A stretch of DNA of 64,000 nucleotides from an uncultured Paracoccaceae bacterium (lineage in GTDB: Bacteria; Pseudomonadota; Alphaproteobacteria; Rhodobacterales; Rhodobacteraceae): positions 496,001 through 560,000 of the forward strand of contig CANLVD010000001.1 in assembly GCA_947494445.1 (NCBI GenBank), written 5' to 3'. The position numbers and the translations under genes were made by a program. Under the pieces are notes generated by a model. That model searched no databases and was not told where the DNA came from. It saw only the letters and a list, made by a program, of their open reading frames with translations. Below, in pieces: positions 8,528-16,796 of the stretch (positions are counted from its first letter, which is position 1; each line of letters begins with the position of its first letter).

Positions 8528-9991
8528 TCAGAGAAGGCCCCGGACATCTTCAGCTATGATTTTCACACCGGCTTCCAGCTTGCCGACCGGCACATAGGCA
8601 AACCCGAGGCGAAAGCTGCGGCGGTCATTCATGCTGAGATAGTAATCCTGCCCTCGGTCGACCAGCACACCCTTCTCCCGCAGACGCGCTGCAAGTGCAG
8701 AGGCATCGAAGCCCTCGGGCCCGGTCAGCCAGAAGGACGTGCCACCTACTGAATCGGTACGTTGCAACATGCCCAAATGCTTGGTGATCGCATCATTCAT
8801 GGCGTGCCAGCGCTTGTTGTAGCGCCGCTCGATGTTGCGCAGATGGGAATCGTAGTGACCAAGCTGAAAGAACAGCGCCACGATCTCCTGCACAATCGTG
8901 GGCGGATGTCGCATCATCACACCACGGGCGATGCGGGCTTCGCGGATGATGTCGCGATGCGCAACGATGAAGCCAAGCCGGATGCCCGGAGATACGGTTT
9001 TTGACAGGCTGCCAACATAGATCACGCGCCCGGTGTCATCCATCGAGCGCATCGAGGGTGAGGATTTGGCCACGTAATTCATCTCGGCTTCGTAGTCGTC
9101 CTCGATGATCAGGAAATCTTTGGTGACAGCGGCTTCCAGCAATTCTTCACGCCGGGCCTGACTCATTGTGACCATGGTTGGAAACTGATGGCTTGGCGTG
9201 GTGAAAACCAGCTGGCAGCCAGACGGAATGGCACTTGGAATGATGCCGTCATCGTCGATTGCAACGCCGATCAATTCACTGCCAGCCAGCCGAAAAGCAT
9301 TGCGAGCGCCGAAAAAGCCGGGGTCTTCCAGCGCGGTAGGCTTGCCGGATTGGGCAAAGATCGTGCCCAGAATATAAAGCGCGTTCTGCGATCCAAGCGT
9401 GATCAGAATTTCATCGTCATCGGCGTAAATCCCGCGCGTGTTCAACAATCTCTGGCGCAATTGCTGAACCAGTTGCGGGCTATCACTTTCGACCGAGTCG
9501 TTGGCCCAGAGCGGCATCTGCTTGCGCCCCAATGCCTGTCGGGTGCATTCTCGCCAGCCGTCTACCGGAAAAAGGTCCGGGTCGATCTGGTTGTAGATGA
9601 ACGGATAGGGATATGCATTCCAGTCCAGCGGATTGACCACAGGCATCAGATTGTTTGATCGAAACGAGACCGGGCAGGGAGTGGCCTGTTTTGCGTTGCG
9701 CTGATCCCTAGACTGCGCTTTCTGCAACTCCGCCATCTGAGGAGCCACGAAGTACCCTGACCGGTCGCGTGACACCAGAAGTTCCAGATCGACCAGGCGG
9801 TTGTAAGCAGCAAAGACAGTATTTCGAGACACACCAAGCTGGTCAGCCAACTCGCGGCAGGAAGGCAATGGTCGATCAAAGGCCAGTGACTCAGAAGTAA
9901 TGGCCGCACTCACAACCTCACAAATCTGATCCCGCAAACTCAAAGGAGAGTTGTCAGGCAATTGCATGAAGCGCGGCGTTACTGAAGCCAA
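8528..9991 (-). CDS. MocR-type (GntR plus aminotransferase) transcriptional regulator
   Basis: 487 residues. The N-terminal GntR winged helix (about 15-85: LRDQICEVVSAA, RPLPSCRELADQLGVSRNTVFAAYNRL) is joined by a linker to a fold-type I aminotransferase domain (about 115-485). The PLP lysine is expected at Lys331 in GSLSKTVSPGIRLG, and the PLP-contacting aspartate in IIEDDYEAE. MocR proteins (GabR, PdxR, TauR) sense an amino compound or PLP and bind direct repeats next to their own gene. The start is TTG at 9991, supported by GGAGGAAA six bases upstream. It is divergent from a TRAP transporter, with a 16-bp direct repeat between them. Confidence 0.88.
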   Translation of the reverse strand: MASVTPRFMQLPDNSPLSLRDQICEVVSAAITSESLAFDRPLPSCRELADQLGVSRNTVFAAYNRLVDLELLVSRDRSGYFVAPQMAELQKAQSRDQRNAKQATPCPVSFRSNNLMPVVNPLDWNAYPYPFIYNQIDPDLFPVDGWRECTRQALGRKQMPLWANDSVESDSPQLVQQLRQRLLNTRGIYADDDEILITLGSQNALYILGTIFAQSGKPTALEDPGFFGARNAFRLAGSELIGVAIDDDGIIPSAIPSGCQLVFTTPSHQFPTMVTMSQARREELLEAAVTKDFLIIEDDYEAEMNYVAKSSPSMRSMDDTGRVIYVGSLSKTVSPGIRLGFIVAHRDIIREARIARGVMMRHPPTIVQEIVALFFQLGHYDSHLRNIERRYNKRWHAMNDAITKHLGMLQRTDSVGGTSFWLTGPEGFDASALAARLREKGVLVDRGQDYYLSMNDRRSFRLGFAYVPVGKLEAGVKIIAEDVRGLL

Positions 9992-10062
9992 GATTTCCTC
10001 CGATCAATGCCCGGCAAAAAGGACCCTAGGTGCATGAAGGACAGTCTGTCAGGCCCAATCTG

Positions 10063-10100
10063 ATCTGTCCCTTTCTTTCAAAGTATCTGTCACTTTCTTT
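10063..10100. promoter_or_regulatory. Direct-repeat operator candidate for the MocR regulator
   Basis: ATCTGTCCCTTTCTTT (10063-10078) and ATCTGTCACTTTCTTT (10085-10100) differ at one of 16 bases and start 22 bases apart, about two helical turns. A further TCTGTC lies at 10045-10050. The repeats are between the divergent MocR and dctP genes, ending 59 bases before the dctP start. MocR regulators are known to bind direct repeats in this position, so this is the likely operator; binding itself is inferred. Confidence 0.65.
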
Positions 10101-10159
10101 GGTTTCGCCTGCCGTGAAAAGTGACTGCAACAATCAATCCAACGATGGGAGCGACAAGA

Positions 10160-11200
10160 ATGAGACGGAATTTCGTGGGAAAGATAGTGTGCTTGGCCAG
10201 TGCGCTGGCGCTTTCGGCAGGGGTCGTGAGCGCTGAGAAAGTGCTCAAACTGGGCACGGTCGGCTTCATTGGCATGCCCATCGGTGATGCCATCGATCAG
10301 GCCCTGATCCCGACCCTGGAGGAGGTCTCGGGCGGACAATTGAAAATCGAGCCGCATTACCGCCGGTCGCTTTGTTCCGAACAGACCTGTGGTGAGCAAG
10401 CCAATCAGGGACTGCTCTCGCTGTGGACCAGCTCAACCGCGAATTTCGGCAACTTTGGCACAGCACTGGCCATTTTTGATCTGCCCTACATTTTCAAGAG
10501 CATCGAAGACGCTGACCGCATCTCGACCGAATGGTTGGCGGAAAAGCAGTGCCAGATTGCGGCTGAGGAAGCAGGACATGTCTGTCTGACGGTCTATTCC
10601 TCAGGCGGTTTCCGGCAGTTGGCGAACGCCAACGGCCCCGTTCAAGTGCCCTCTGATATGGCAGGGCTCAAGTGGCGCGTGACCAAAAGCCCGATCGAGT
10701 ACACGCTGGTCAAGAACTGGGGCGCTGTCCCCGTACCTTATGACTGGGCGCAGCTTTATCAGGGTCTGCAAACCGGTGTTGTGTCCGGTCAATATGTCGC
10801 CACGCCTTGGCAGCATGTTGCCAAGCTGCACGAGGTTGCCCCCTACTTCACTGAAATCGGCGGATCGTGGTCTGGCAACCAGCTTTCCATCGACAAGCGC
10901 CAGTATGATGCGTTGACCGATCAGGAACGGGAATGGCTCCACACCGCGGCACAGGCCTTCGGCCAGAAGGTGCAGGAACTTGACCGTGCTTGGGTTGAGG
11001 CGGGAGAAGCTGCAATCAAGGAAACGGTCAAGGACTGGTATGTGCCAAACGAGGATCAACTGATGCTTTGGCGTGCAGGGGCCATTGATGCCTGGCTCAA
11101 TGCCAAAGGCACCTATGACCCGGAAACCGCGCGCCGCGTTCTTGAAGAGCAGGGCATGACCGGTTTCATTGCGCAACTGGAAGAAGCAGGCGCGTTTTAG
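10160..11200 (+). CDS. dctP: TRAP transporter solute-binding protein (DctP family), system 1
   Basis: 346 residues from ATG 10160, preceded by GGGAGCG. A 13-residue longer start lacks a ribosome site. Signal peptide about 1-24 (MRRNF, then VCLASALALSAGVVSA). The mature protein shows the DctP pattern: KLGTVG...IGDAIDQAL, EVSGGQLKIE, IFDLPYIFKSIEDAD, and the substrate-arginine strand GLKWRV with VPVPYDWAQLYQGLQTGVVSGQ. It binds an organic acid in the periplasm and hands it to DctQM. Three cysteines sit near CSEQTCGEQ, which is unusual. The divergent MocR gene probably regulates it. Ligand unknown. Confidence 0.9.
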   Translation: MRRNFVGKIVCLASALALSAGVVSAEKVLKLGTVGFIGMPIGDAIDQALIPTLEEVSGGQLKIEPHYRRSLCSEQTCGEQANQGLLSLWTSSTANFGNFGTALAIFDLPYIFKSIEDADRISTEWLAEKQCQIAAEEAGHVCLTVYSSGGFRQLANANGPVQVPSDMAGLKWRVTKSPIEYTLVKNWGAVPVPYDWAQLYQGLQTGVVSGQYVATPWQHVAKLHEVAPYFTEIGGSWSGNQLSIDKRQYDALTDQEREWLHTAAQAFGQKVQELDRAWVEAGEAAIKETVKDWYVPNEDQLMLWRAGAIDAWLNAKGTYDPETARRVLEEQGMTGFIAQLEEAGAF

Positions 11201-11226
11201 ATCGCGCAAATCACCTTACGAATTAA

Positions 11227-11261
11227 TGCAAGGGCGCGGGATCAGGTTCCGCGCCCTTGCA
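11227..11261 (+). terminator. Intercistronic hairpin between dctP and dctM (system 1)
   Basis: Thirteen perfect base pairs: TGCAAGGGCGCGG (11227-11239) and CCGCGCCCTTGCA (11249-11261) around a 9-base loop, starting 26 bases after the dctP stop. There is no T run, so it is more likely a partial terminator or RNA-stabilising structure than a full stop. Such hairpins commonly raise binding-protein mRNA over the membrane-protein genes behind it. Confidence 0.75.
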
Positions 11262-11291
11262 CGACACCAAAGCCGCACTGGGGCAGGTTGA

Positions 11292-12581
11292 ATGGAAAGC
11301 GTCGCACTACTGACCATTCTGGTCGTGATGATCCTGCTTGGAGCACCGGTTGGCTTTGTCATGATCCTGATCCCGGTGGTCTATATTCTGATCACCGATG
11401 CAGCCCCGATGATCCTGATCCCCAGCCAGATGTTTCAGGCAATCGACTCGGTTCCACTGACCGCGATCCCCTTTTTCATGCTGACCGGCGAATTGATGAC
11501 CTCGGCCACGATCACGGACCGTCTGGTCGATCTGAGCCAGCGGATCATCGGGCGGATGCGGGGCAGCATGGCGCAAGCGAACGTACTGGTCAGTATGTTC
11601 TTTGCTGGCATGAACGGCTCGGTCGTGGCGGACACGGCAACCGTTGGATCCTTGCTGGTGCCGGGCATGAAGAAGGCTGGCTATCCGCCCGAGTTTGCCG
11701 CTGCCATCACCGCGGTCAGTTCGACCATCGGCGGGATCATTCCGCCGTCAATCATGATGATCGTTCTGGCCAACGCCGGCGGAATATCCATCGGTGCCCT
11801 GTTCGCAGGCGGGATCATCCCGGGCCTGATGATCGGAGCGCTTCTGATGGTGATCAACTACATCATCGCACGACGGAAGAACTTCGAACGCAGTGACGAG
11901 CCGTTCAGCCTCAAGGGAATAGCTGTTGCAGGCTACAAATCCTCCTTCGCACTCCTCATTCCCCTGGTTCTGGTCGGTTCTGTCGTCTTCGGCATCGCCG
12001 GTGTGGTAGAGGCCGGTGCGCTTACCGCAACGATTGCGCTGTTTGTCGGGCTGTTTATTTACCGCACAATCACATGGACCAACTGCAAGAGCGCATTTGT
12101 GCGTGCCTTCCGCAACTCCGCAATGGTCTTCATCATCATCGCCGCATCCGGGCCCTTCAGTTGGCTTCTCACCTCGCTCGGGGCCATTGGGCAGCTTGAG
12201 AACTGGCTGTTGAGCTACACCTACAACTCGCTGGTCTTCGCCCTTGTTCTTGTGCTCTTCATCTGCCTGCTGGGCATGGTCATGGATTCTGCTGCCAATA
12301 TCATCGTTGCGGGGCCGGTGCTGGTCGATGTCATGGTCAAGGCGGGCTATCCGGACGTGCAGGCGGCACTTGTCGTGGTCGTAGGCTTCCTGATCGGGTC
12401 GGTCACGCCACCGGTGGGCGTTGCGTTTTTCACGGCTGGTGCCATCGCCGAGGTCCGGCTTGAGAAAGTCGCCGTCGCAATGCTGCCGTATCTGGCGGCG
12501 CTGTTCGTGTTGCTGTTCGTGCTGATCGTGGTGCCAGATTTCACCATGTTCCTGCCGCGCGTTCTGGGCTTTGCGGGTTGA
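11292..12581 (+). CDS. dctM: TRAP transporter large permease (DctM), system 1
   Basis: 429 residues, very hydrophobic, about twelve membrane segments. It carries the DctM hallmarks GAPVGFVM near the N-terminus, IPFFMLTGELM, MNGSVVADTATVGSLLVPGM, GGIIPPSIMMIVLA and, in the second half, GMVMDSAANIIVAGPVL and SVTPPVGVAFF. It forms the sodium-coupled transport channel with DctQ. It comes before dctQ, whereas the usual order is P-Q-M. Confidence 0.92.
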   Translation: MESVALLTILVVMILLGAPVGFVMILIPVVYILITDAAPMILIPSQMFQAIDSVPLTAIPFFMLTGELMTSATITDRLVDLSQRIIGRMRGSMAQANVLVSMFFAGMNGSVVADTATVGSLLVPGMKKAGYPPEFAAAITAVSSTIGGIIPPSIMMIVLANAGGISIGALFAGGIIPGLMIGALLMVINYIIARRKNFERSDEPFSLKGIAVAGYKSSFALLIPLVLVGSVVFGIAGVVEAGALTATIALFVGLFIYRTITWTNCKSAFVRAFRNSAMVFIIIAASGPFSWLLTSLGAIGQLENWLLSYTYNSLVFALVLVLFICLLGMVMDSAANIIVAGPVLVDVMVKAGYPDVQAALVVVVGFLIGSVTPPVGVAFFTAGAIAEVRLEKVAVAMLPYLAALFVLLFVLIVVPDFTMFLPRVLGFAG

Positions 12582-12592
12582 GGGGGACAGGG

Positions 12593-13156
12593 ATGATTGC
12601 CGCCATCAAATTCATCGACAATGCCGTCAAGAAGATCCTGACGGCCTTCTGTGCCATTTTACTTTTGGCGATGGTCAGCTTCACGGTCTATTCAGTTGTC
12701 ATGCGCTACGTCTTCAAGGACCCGCCGATCTGGGGCGACCTTCTGACCGTGCTCAGCAACATCTGGCTGGTCTTTTTCGCACTGGCCTTAACGGTGCGGG
12801 ATAAGGATCATATCGCCCTTGACCTGATCTACAACTGGCTTCCCCCAAAGGCCGCGTTCTTCATTCAGCAATTCTGGACGGTCGTGATCTTCGGCTTGGG
12901 CATCGTGATGATGGTCTGGGGAATCGAAGCAGTGTCGACCATGGGCGGGAAATACTGGGAGATGTGGTATTTCGCCTGGGAAGACGGGGGAATCGTTTTC
13001 AAACCCAACTATATGCCGAAGAAATACGCGATTTCGATTGTGCCGATTTCGGGCTTCCTTGTCTGTGTCGCGGCTGTCGCTTCGATCATCGAGGACAGTC
13101 TGCGTCTGAAGGCCGGCACCTATCGACAGTTCCGGGATCTGGATAGTCTTGACTAG
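12593..13156 (+). CDS. dctQ: TRAP transporter small permease (DctQ), system 1
   Basis: 187 residues from ATG 12593, preceded by GAGGGGGACAGG. It starts 11 bases after the dctM stop. Four membrane segments are visible (about 15-37, 50-68, 85-107, 145-165), with the DctQ features SVVMRYVF and WGDLLTVLSNIWLVFFALALTVRDKDHI. It is longer than many DctQ proteins because of an inserted loop with several Trp, Tyr and Lys residues (about 115-142). It pairs with the preceding DctM. Confidence 0.88.
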   Translation: MIAAIKFIDNAVKKILTAFCAILLLAMVSFTVYSVVMRYVFKDPPIWGDLLTVLSNIWLVFFALALTVRDKDHIALDLIYNWLPPKAAFFIQQFWTVVIFGLGIVMMVWGIEAVSTMGGKYWEMWYFAWEDGGIVFKPNYMPKKYAISIVPISGFLVCVAAVASIIEDSLRLKAGTYRQFRDLDSLD

Positions 13157-13182
13157 CGCTGAAGTGCAATGGGCTCAGGCTG

Positions 13183-13842
13183 CTAGTCGGTGAATGCCGC
13201 CAGTGAATGCTCCAGACCCTTCTCGATGTGGACTTTCAGTGTATCAGCCGCCGTTTCGACGTCGCGGGCAAGTGCGGCTTTAAAGACCTTTCTGTGCTCT
13301 TCGACCGCGTCCTCTCCCCGGTGCGTCAACACCAGCATCTGGTACCTGAGGTACTTGTCATAGAGCACGGCATGGAGTGACAGCAGATTGTTGGATCCGC
13401 AGGCTTCGATCAGTGCAAGGTGAAATTCCCAGTCGTAACGCTTCCAGTCCTCGATCTGGCTGTTGTCGCCCTCAAGCATCTTTTGCTCCATCAGATGAAG
13501 CTTGTGATGGGCTGCCACAAGATTGCCTTCCCAATCCGTGTCACCATTCGCAATGGACAGTCTCAAGGCATGGCATTCCAGCAGAACGCGAAGATTTGCG
13601 ATTTCATGCAGATCCTCACGTGACACCGGCGTGACGAAAAAACCGCGTTGATCAAGAGCATCCACGAAGCCTTCGCTCGCCAGCCGGTTCAGCGTTTCAC
13701 GCAGGGTGGACATGCTGGCCTCATACCGCTCGCGCAGATTGTCGAGTTTCAGCTTCGACCCCGGCGCGAGATCCCCAAAAATGATGTCGCGCTTGATGCG
13801 TTGATAGGTGGATGTGCCAACAAGGTTGAGTGATTTGGGCAT
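13183..13842 (-). CDS. GntR-family (FCD subfamily) transcriptional regulator
   Basis: 219 residues from ATG 13842. The frame extends upstream to 13914, but the extra residues do not look like the family. The N-terminal winged helix (about 10-75: STYQRIKRDIIFGDLAPGSKLKLDNLRERYEAS and TLRETLNRLASEGFV) is followed by an FCD all-helical domain (about 85-215) with the ligand and metal-type residues of DWEFHLALIEACGS and EEHRKVFKAAL...HIEKG. It is divergent from the Gfo/Idh gene, and the palindrome at 13932-13948 lies between them. It most likely represses the module-2 genes until the pathway acid or an intermediate binds. Confidence 0.87.
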   Translation of the reverse strand: MPKSLNLVGTSTYQRIKRDIIFGDLAPGSKLKLDNLRERYEASMSTLRETLNRLASEGFVDALDQRGFFVTPVSREDLHEIANLRVLLECHALRLSIANGDTDWEGNLVAAHHKLHLMEQKMLEGDNSQIEDWKRYDWEFHLALIEACGSNNLLSLHAVLYDKYLRYQMLVLTHRGEDAVEEHRKVFKAALARDVETAADTLKVHIEKGLEHSLAAFTD

Positions 13843-13931
13843 GGAGCTTTCATCTGGTGACTGCGCGTTTCTCTGGCAAAATAGCGACAAGGGTGCCATT
13901 AAACAAATAGTCATTTTATATGATGGAAATA

Positions 13932-13948
13932 AAAATATCAGATGTTAT
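13932..13948. promoter_or_regulatory. GntR operator candidate, site A
   Basis: AAAATATCAGATGTTAT lies between the divergent GntR regulator and the Gfo/Idh gene. It matches the perfect palindrome AAAATATC-A-GATATTTT found at site C with two changes in the right arm. Its position, 90 bases before the regulator start and 66 before the dehydrogenase start, fits control of both. Assignment to this regulator is inference. Confidence 0.6.
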
Positions 13949-14014
13949 TGCATCCCAAGGCAACATCGTTAGTCTGCCGCAACGCCAAACCTGCCGACTC
14001 GGAGCCCGCAGATC

Positions 14015-15094
14015 ATGTCAGACCCAACCAGAATCGCAGTCGTCGGCTTTGGCCTGATCGGGCAACGTCATGCAGAAGTGATCCGGCGGTCACCTGAGCT
14101 GTCACTGGCTTCAATCGTGGATGCATCCGATGTTGGGTTCACGGCAGCCAAAGCACTCGATGTCCCAGCGTTCAGGTCGCTTGAAGAGATGCTGGACATC
14201 GACAGGCCAGATGGCATCGTACTTGCGACACCGACACCTCTGCACCTTGAACAGGGTCTGGCCTGCGTGGCGGTGGGATGCCCGGTTCTGATCGAGAAGC
14301 CGATAACAGTGACCTCGGCCGATGCACGTCAGCTGACCGACCAGGCACGCGCCGCAGGGGTGCCCTTGCTAGTCGGGCATCATCGTCGGCACAACGGAAT
14401 GGTGCAGGCGGCGAAGGCTGCACTTGCGGCCGGGGCCGTGGGGGACATCCGGGCGGTTCAAGCAACCTGCTGGTTCTACAAACCCGACCACTATTTCGAT
14501 ATTGCACCATGGCGGATGCAGAAGGGTGCTGGGCCGATCTCCGTCAATCTGGTGCATGACGTGGATCTGCTCAGGCACTTCTGCGGCGATGTGGACACGG
14601 TTCAGGCCATTGCCGTGCCATCCCGCCGCGGGTTCGAGAACGAGGATCTGGCGACGGCCGTGCTGCGATTCAAATCGGGTGCCATTGCCACGATCTCAGT
14701 CTCGGACAGCATTGTCGCGCCCTGGAGCTGGGAACTGACAGCCCGGGAAAATCAGGCGTATCCGGCCACGTCGGAGAGTTGCTATTTGATCGGCGGATCG
14801 AAAGGCGGGATGTCTTTGCCCGACCTGCGGGTCTGGCAGCATGAGGCACAACCGGACTGGTGGACCCCGATTTCGGCCCGCAACCTGACCTGCCGGATGG
14901 AAGACCCGTTGGCCGTGCAGATGGCTCATTTTGCGAAGGTCATCGCGGGCCGGGAGACGCCTTTGGTGTCCGGTCTGGAAGGCCTGAAATCTCTAGAGGT
15001 TGTCGAGGCCGTCGCAAAATCGTCGGTCACCGGTCGCGAAATTCAGATTGGTGCCGATCAGCCCGCCACCAAGAATTTGAAAACACCGGCGTAA
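14015..15094 (+). CDS. Gfo/Idh/MocA-family NAD(P)-dependent dehydrogenase
   Basis: 359 residues. The Rossmann start RIAVVGFGLIGQRHAEVI (GxGxxG at 11-16) is followed by the EKPITV motif with the conserved lysine (about 95) and LLVGHHRRHNGMVQAAK. The C-terminal half carries CWFYKPDHYF, GAGPISVNLVHDVDLLRHF (the catalytic-type His) and sheet strands of the Gfo/Idh/MocA C-domain. The family oxidises hydroxyl groups of sugars, inositols and cyclic or hydroxy acids. It is the first gene of module 2, divergent from the GntR regulator, and probably performs the first oxidation of the transported compound. The substrate cannot be told from the sequence. Confidence 0.87.
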   Translation: MSDPTRIAVVGFGLIGQRHAEVIRRSPELSLASIVDASDVGFTAAKALDVPAFRSLEEMLDIDRPDGIVLATPTPLHLEQGLACVAVGCPVLIEKPITVTSADARQLTDQARAAGVPLLVGHHRRHNGMVQAAKAALAAGAVGDIRAVQATCWFYKPDHYFDIAPWRMQKGAGPISVNLVHDVDLLRHFCGDVDTVQAIAVPSRRGFENEDLATAVLRFKSGAIATISVSDSIVAPWSWELTARENQAYPATSESCYLIGGSKGGMSLPDLRVWQHEAQPDWWTPISARNLTCRMEDPLAVQMAHFAKVIAGRETPLVSGLEGLKSLEVVEAVAKSSVTGREIQIGADQPATKNLKTPA

Positions 15095-15098
15095 TCTA

Positions 15099-15115
15099 AA
15101 AACATCAGATATTTT
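15099..15115. promoter_or_regulatory. GntR operator candidate, site B
   Basis: AAAACATCAGATATTTT, one mismatch from a perfect palindrome around a central A, sits 82 bases upstream of the second dctP gene. The right half plus the next five bases (ATAAA) is identical to site C. It suggests the transporter operon has its own promoter under the GntR regulator. Confidence 0.65.
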
Positions 15116-15197
15116 ATAAATTATCTTGCAATATGCAAAAAATCATCGATAAAAGTTTCAACGCTCCATAAGCGTTTTTGATTCAGGGAGGATCCTC

Positions 15198-16205
15198 ATG
15201 TTGAAATTCACTCGCCGCGCCGCACTTGCGTCTGTTGCGGCTGTCGGCATTGCCGCGTCAGGGCTGCCGGTTGCAGCCGACGGTCACAAAACGACCTTCA
15301 CGATGGCGACGTCCGGTTCGGAAACCGATGCGCGCTCTGAGGCACTGGCCAATGTGTTCGCGCCGATGGTGTCGGGCTTTGCCGACTACCAGCCCGGCTA
15401 CAACGGCACACTTTTTGCGCAGGGCACGGAACTGGAAGCCATCGCAGGTGGCAATTTGACGATGTCGATTGCCTCGGCGCAGGAACTGGCCCAATTCTTC
15501 CCCGAGTTCTCGATCTTTGCGACAGGCTATGTTCATCAGGACGCAGCGCATCAGGTGCGTGTCTTCAACGACCCGCTGATGGACCCTTTCAAGCAGAAGG
15601 TCGAAGACGAGCTGGGTGTTAAGCTTCTGTCGGTCATGTATCTGGGCCGCCGTCACGTGAACCTGCGCCAGACGCGCGATGAGTTGGACGTTCAAACACC
15701 CGCTGACCTTGCAGGTGTGAACCTGCGGATGCCGGGCACCGATGCATGGCAGTTCCTTGGTGCTGCCCTTGGTGCGTCACCGACACCTCTGGCGTTTTCA
15801 GAGGTCTACACGGCTCTGTCTTCTGGTGCGATTGACGGTCAGGACAATCCGCTGCCAACTGTTGTCGACAAGAAGTTCTATGAGGTCACCAAGCAGATCT
15901 CGCTGACCTCGCATCTTGTCGATCTGAACTACATCGCGTTTTCCAAGGAAACCTGGGACAGCCTTGATGCTGAGCAGCAGATCACTGTCCAGCGTGCTGC
16001 TGATGCCGCTGCGTCCTGGGGTCGTCTGAAGCAACTCGACAAGGAAAACAGTCTTGCGGACTTCATCCGCAGTCAGGGTGTCGAGATCTACACGCCAGAT
16101 CTGGCCGCGTTCCGCGCCCATGTTCAGGCCCAGTATGTCGGAAGCGAGGCTGCCGCGTCCTGGCCCGAGGGTGTCTTGGACAAGATCAACGCACTGGGCA
16201 ACTGA
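15198..16205 (+). CDS. dctP: TRAP transporter solute-binding protein (DctP family), system 2
   Basis: 335 residues with AGGGAGGATCC upstream. The signal peptide MLKFTRRAALASVAAVG...VAADG contains an RR pair (twin-arginine-like, though a normal Sec signal is also possible). Mature-protein hallmarks: FTMATSGSETDARSEALANVFAPMV, FPEFSIFATGYV, ADLAGVNLRMPGTDAWQFLGAALGASPTPLAFSEVYTALSSGAIDGQDNPLPTV, with the carboxylate-binding arginine in NLRMPG. It delivers an acidic substrate to the QM pair that follows. Sequence differs clearly from the module-1 protein, so the two systems take up different compounds. Confidence 0.93.
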   Translation: MLKFTRRAALASVAAVGIAASGLPVAADGHKTTFTMATSGSETDARSEALANVFAPMVSGFADYQPGYNGTLFAQGTELEAIAGGNLTMSIASAQELAQFFPEFSIFATGYVHQDAAHQVRVFNDPLMDPFKQKVEDELGVKLLSVMYLGRRHVNLRQTRDELDVQTPADLAGVNLRMPGTDAWQFLGAALGASPTPLAFSEVYTALSSGAIDGQDNPLPTVVDKKFYEVTKQISLTSHLVDLNYIAFSKETWDSLDAEQQITVQRAADAAASWGRLKQLDKENSLADFIRSQGVEIYTPDLAAFRAHVQAQYVGSEAAASWPEGVLDKINALGN

Positions 16206-16235
16206 TCCAAACATTCAAGCCGTGGGAGACCCAAG

Positions 16236-16796
16236 ATGAAGACACTTCAAAAATGGTTCACCCGCGGTGCAGAGTTTATCGCCGCCATGGCTTTGGCGGC
16301 GATTTTTGTCACTTTTCTTCTGGGCATTGTCTTTCGCTACACGCCCTTTCTCGAACCTATTGGCTGGTCGGTCGTCCTGATTTCGCTCTTGTGGGTCTGG
16401 CTGATCTTCTTTGGTTGCGCCTTTATCGTGCGCGAAACCGATCATGTCACATTCGATGTCATTTATCTGGGCGTATCGCGCAAAACGCGGAAGGTTCTGG
16501 CCCTGCTCACGGCTGTCCTGATGATCGCGGCGATGGTCTGGTCTTTTCCAGCCGTCTGGGAAGCAATTTTCGGCAACAGGCTGATGGAACTTAAGAAAAT
16601 TCAGACGCTGCGGATCCCGATCACGGGAGACAAAATTGCCAACAAATGGCTGTTCGCACCCTTCGTGCTGCTGATGATTGTCGTCACACTCCGCTATACG
16701 TGGCGCATCGTGACGGTTCTTCGCCACGGCCCGCCGGAGACCGAGCTGGAGGCCCTGACTTCAAACGATGATACCGGAGCGGAGGCGGGCCAATGA
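16236..16796 (+). CDS. dctQ: TRAP transporter small permease (DctQ), system 2
   Basis: 186 residues from ATG 16236 with GGGAGACC upstream, 30 bases after dctP. Four membrane segments are visible (about 13-35, 42-64, 85-105, 140-160), with VFRYTPFLEPIGW and VWLIFFGCAFIVRETDHVTFDVIY typical of DctQ. A charged tail follows. Its TGA stop overlaps the ATG of dctM (ATGA at 16793-16796), so the two are translationally coupled. Confidence 0.92.
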   Translation: MKTLQKWFTRGAEFIAAMALAAIFVTFLLGIVFRYTPFLEPIGWSVVLISLLWVWLIFFGCAFIVRETDHVTFDVIYLGVSRKTRKVLALLTAVLMIAAMVWSFPAVWEAIFGNRLMELKKIQTLRIPITGDKIANKWLFAPFVLLMIVVTLRYTWRIVTVLRHGPPETELEALTSNDDTGAEAGQ

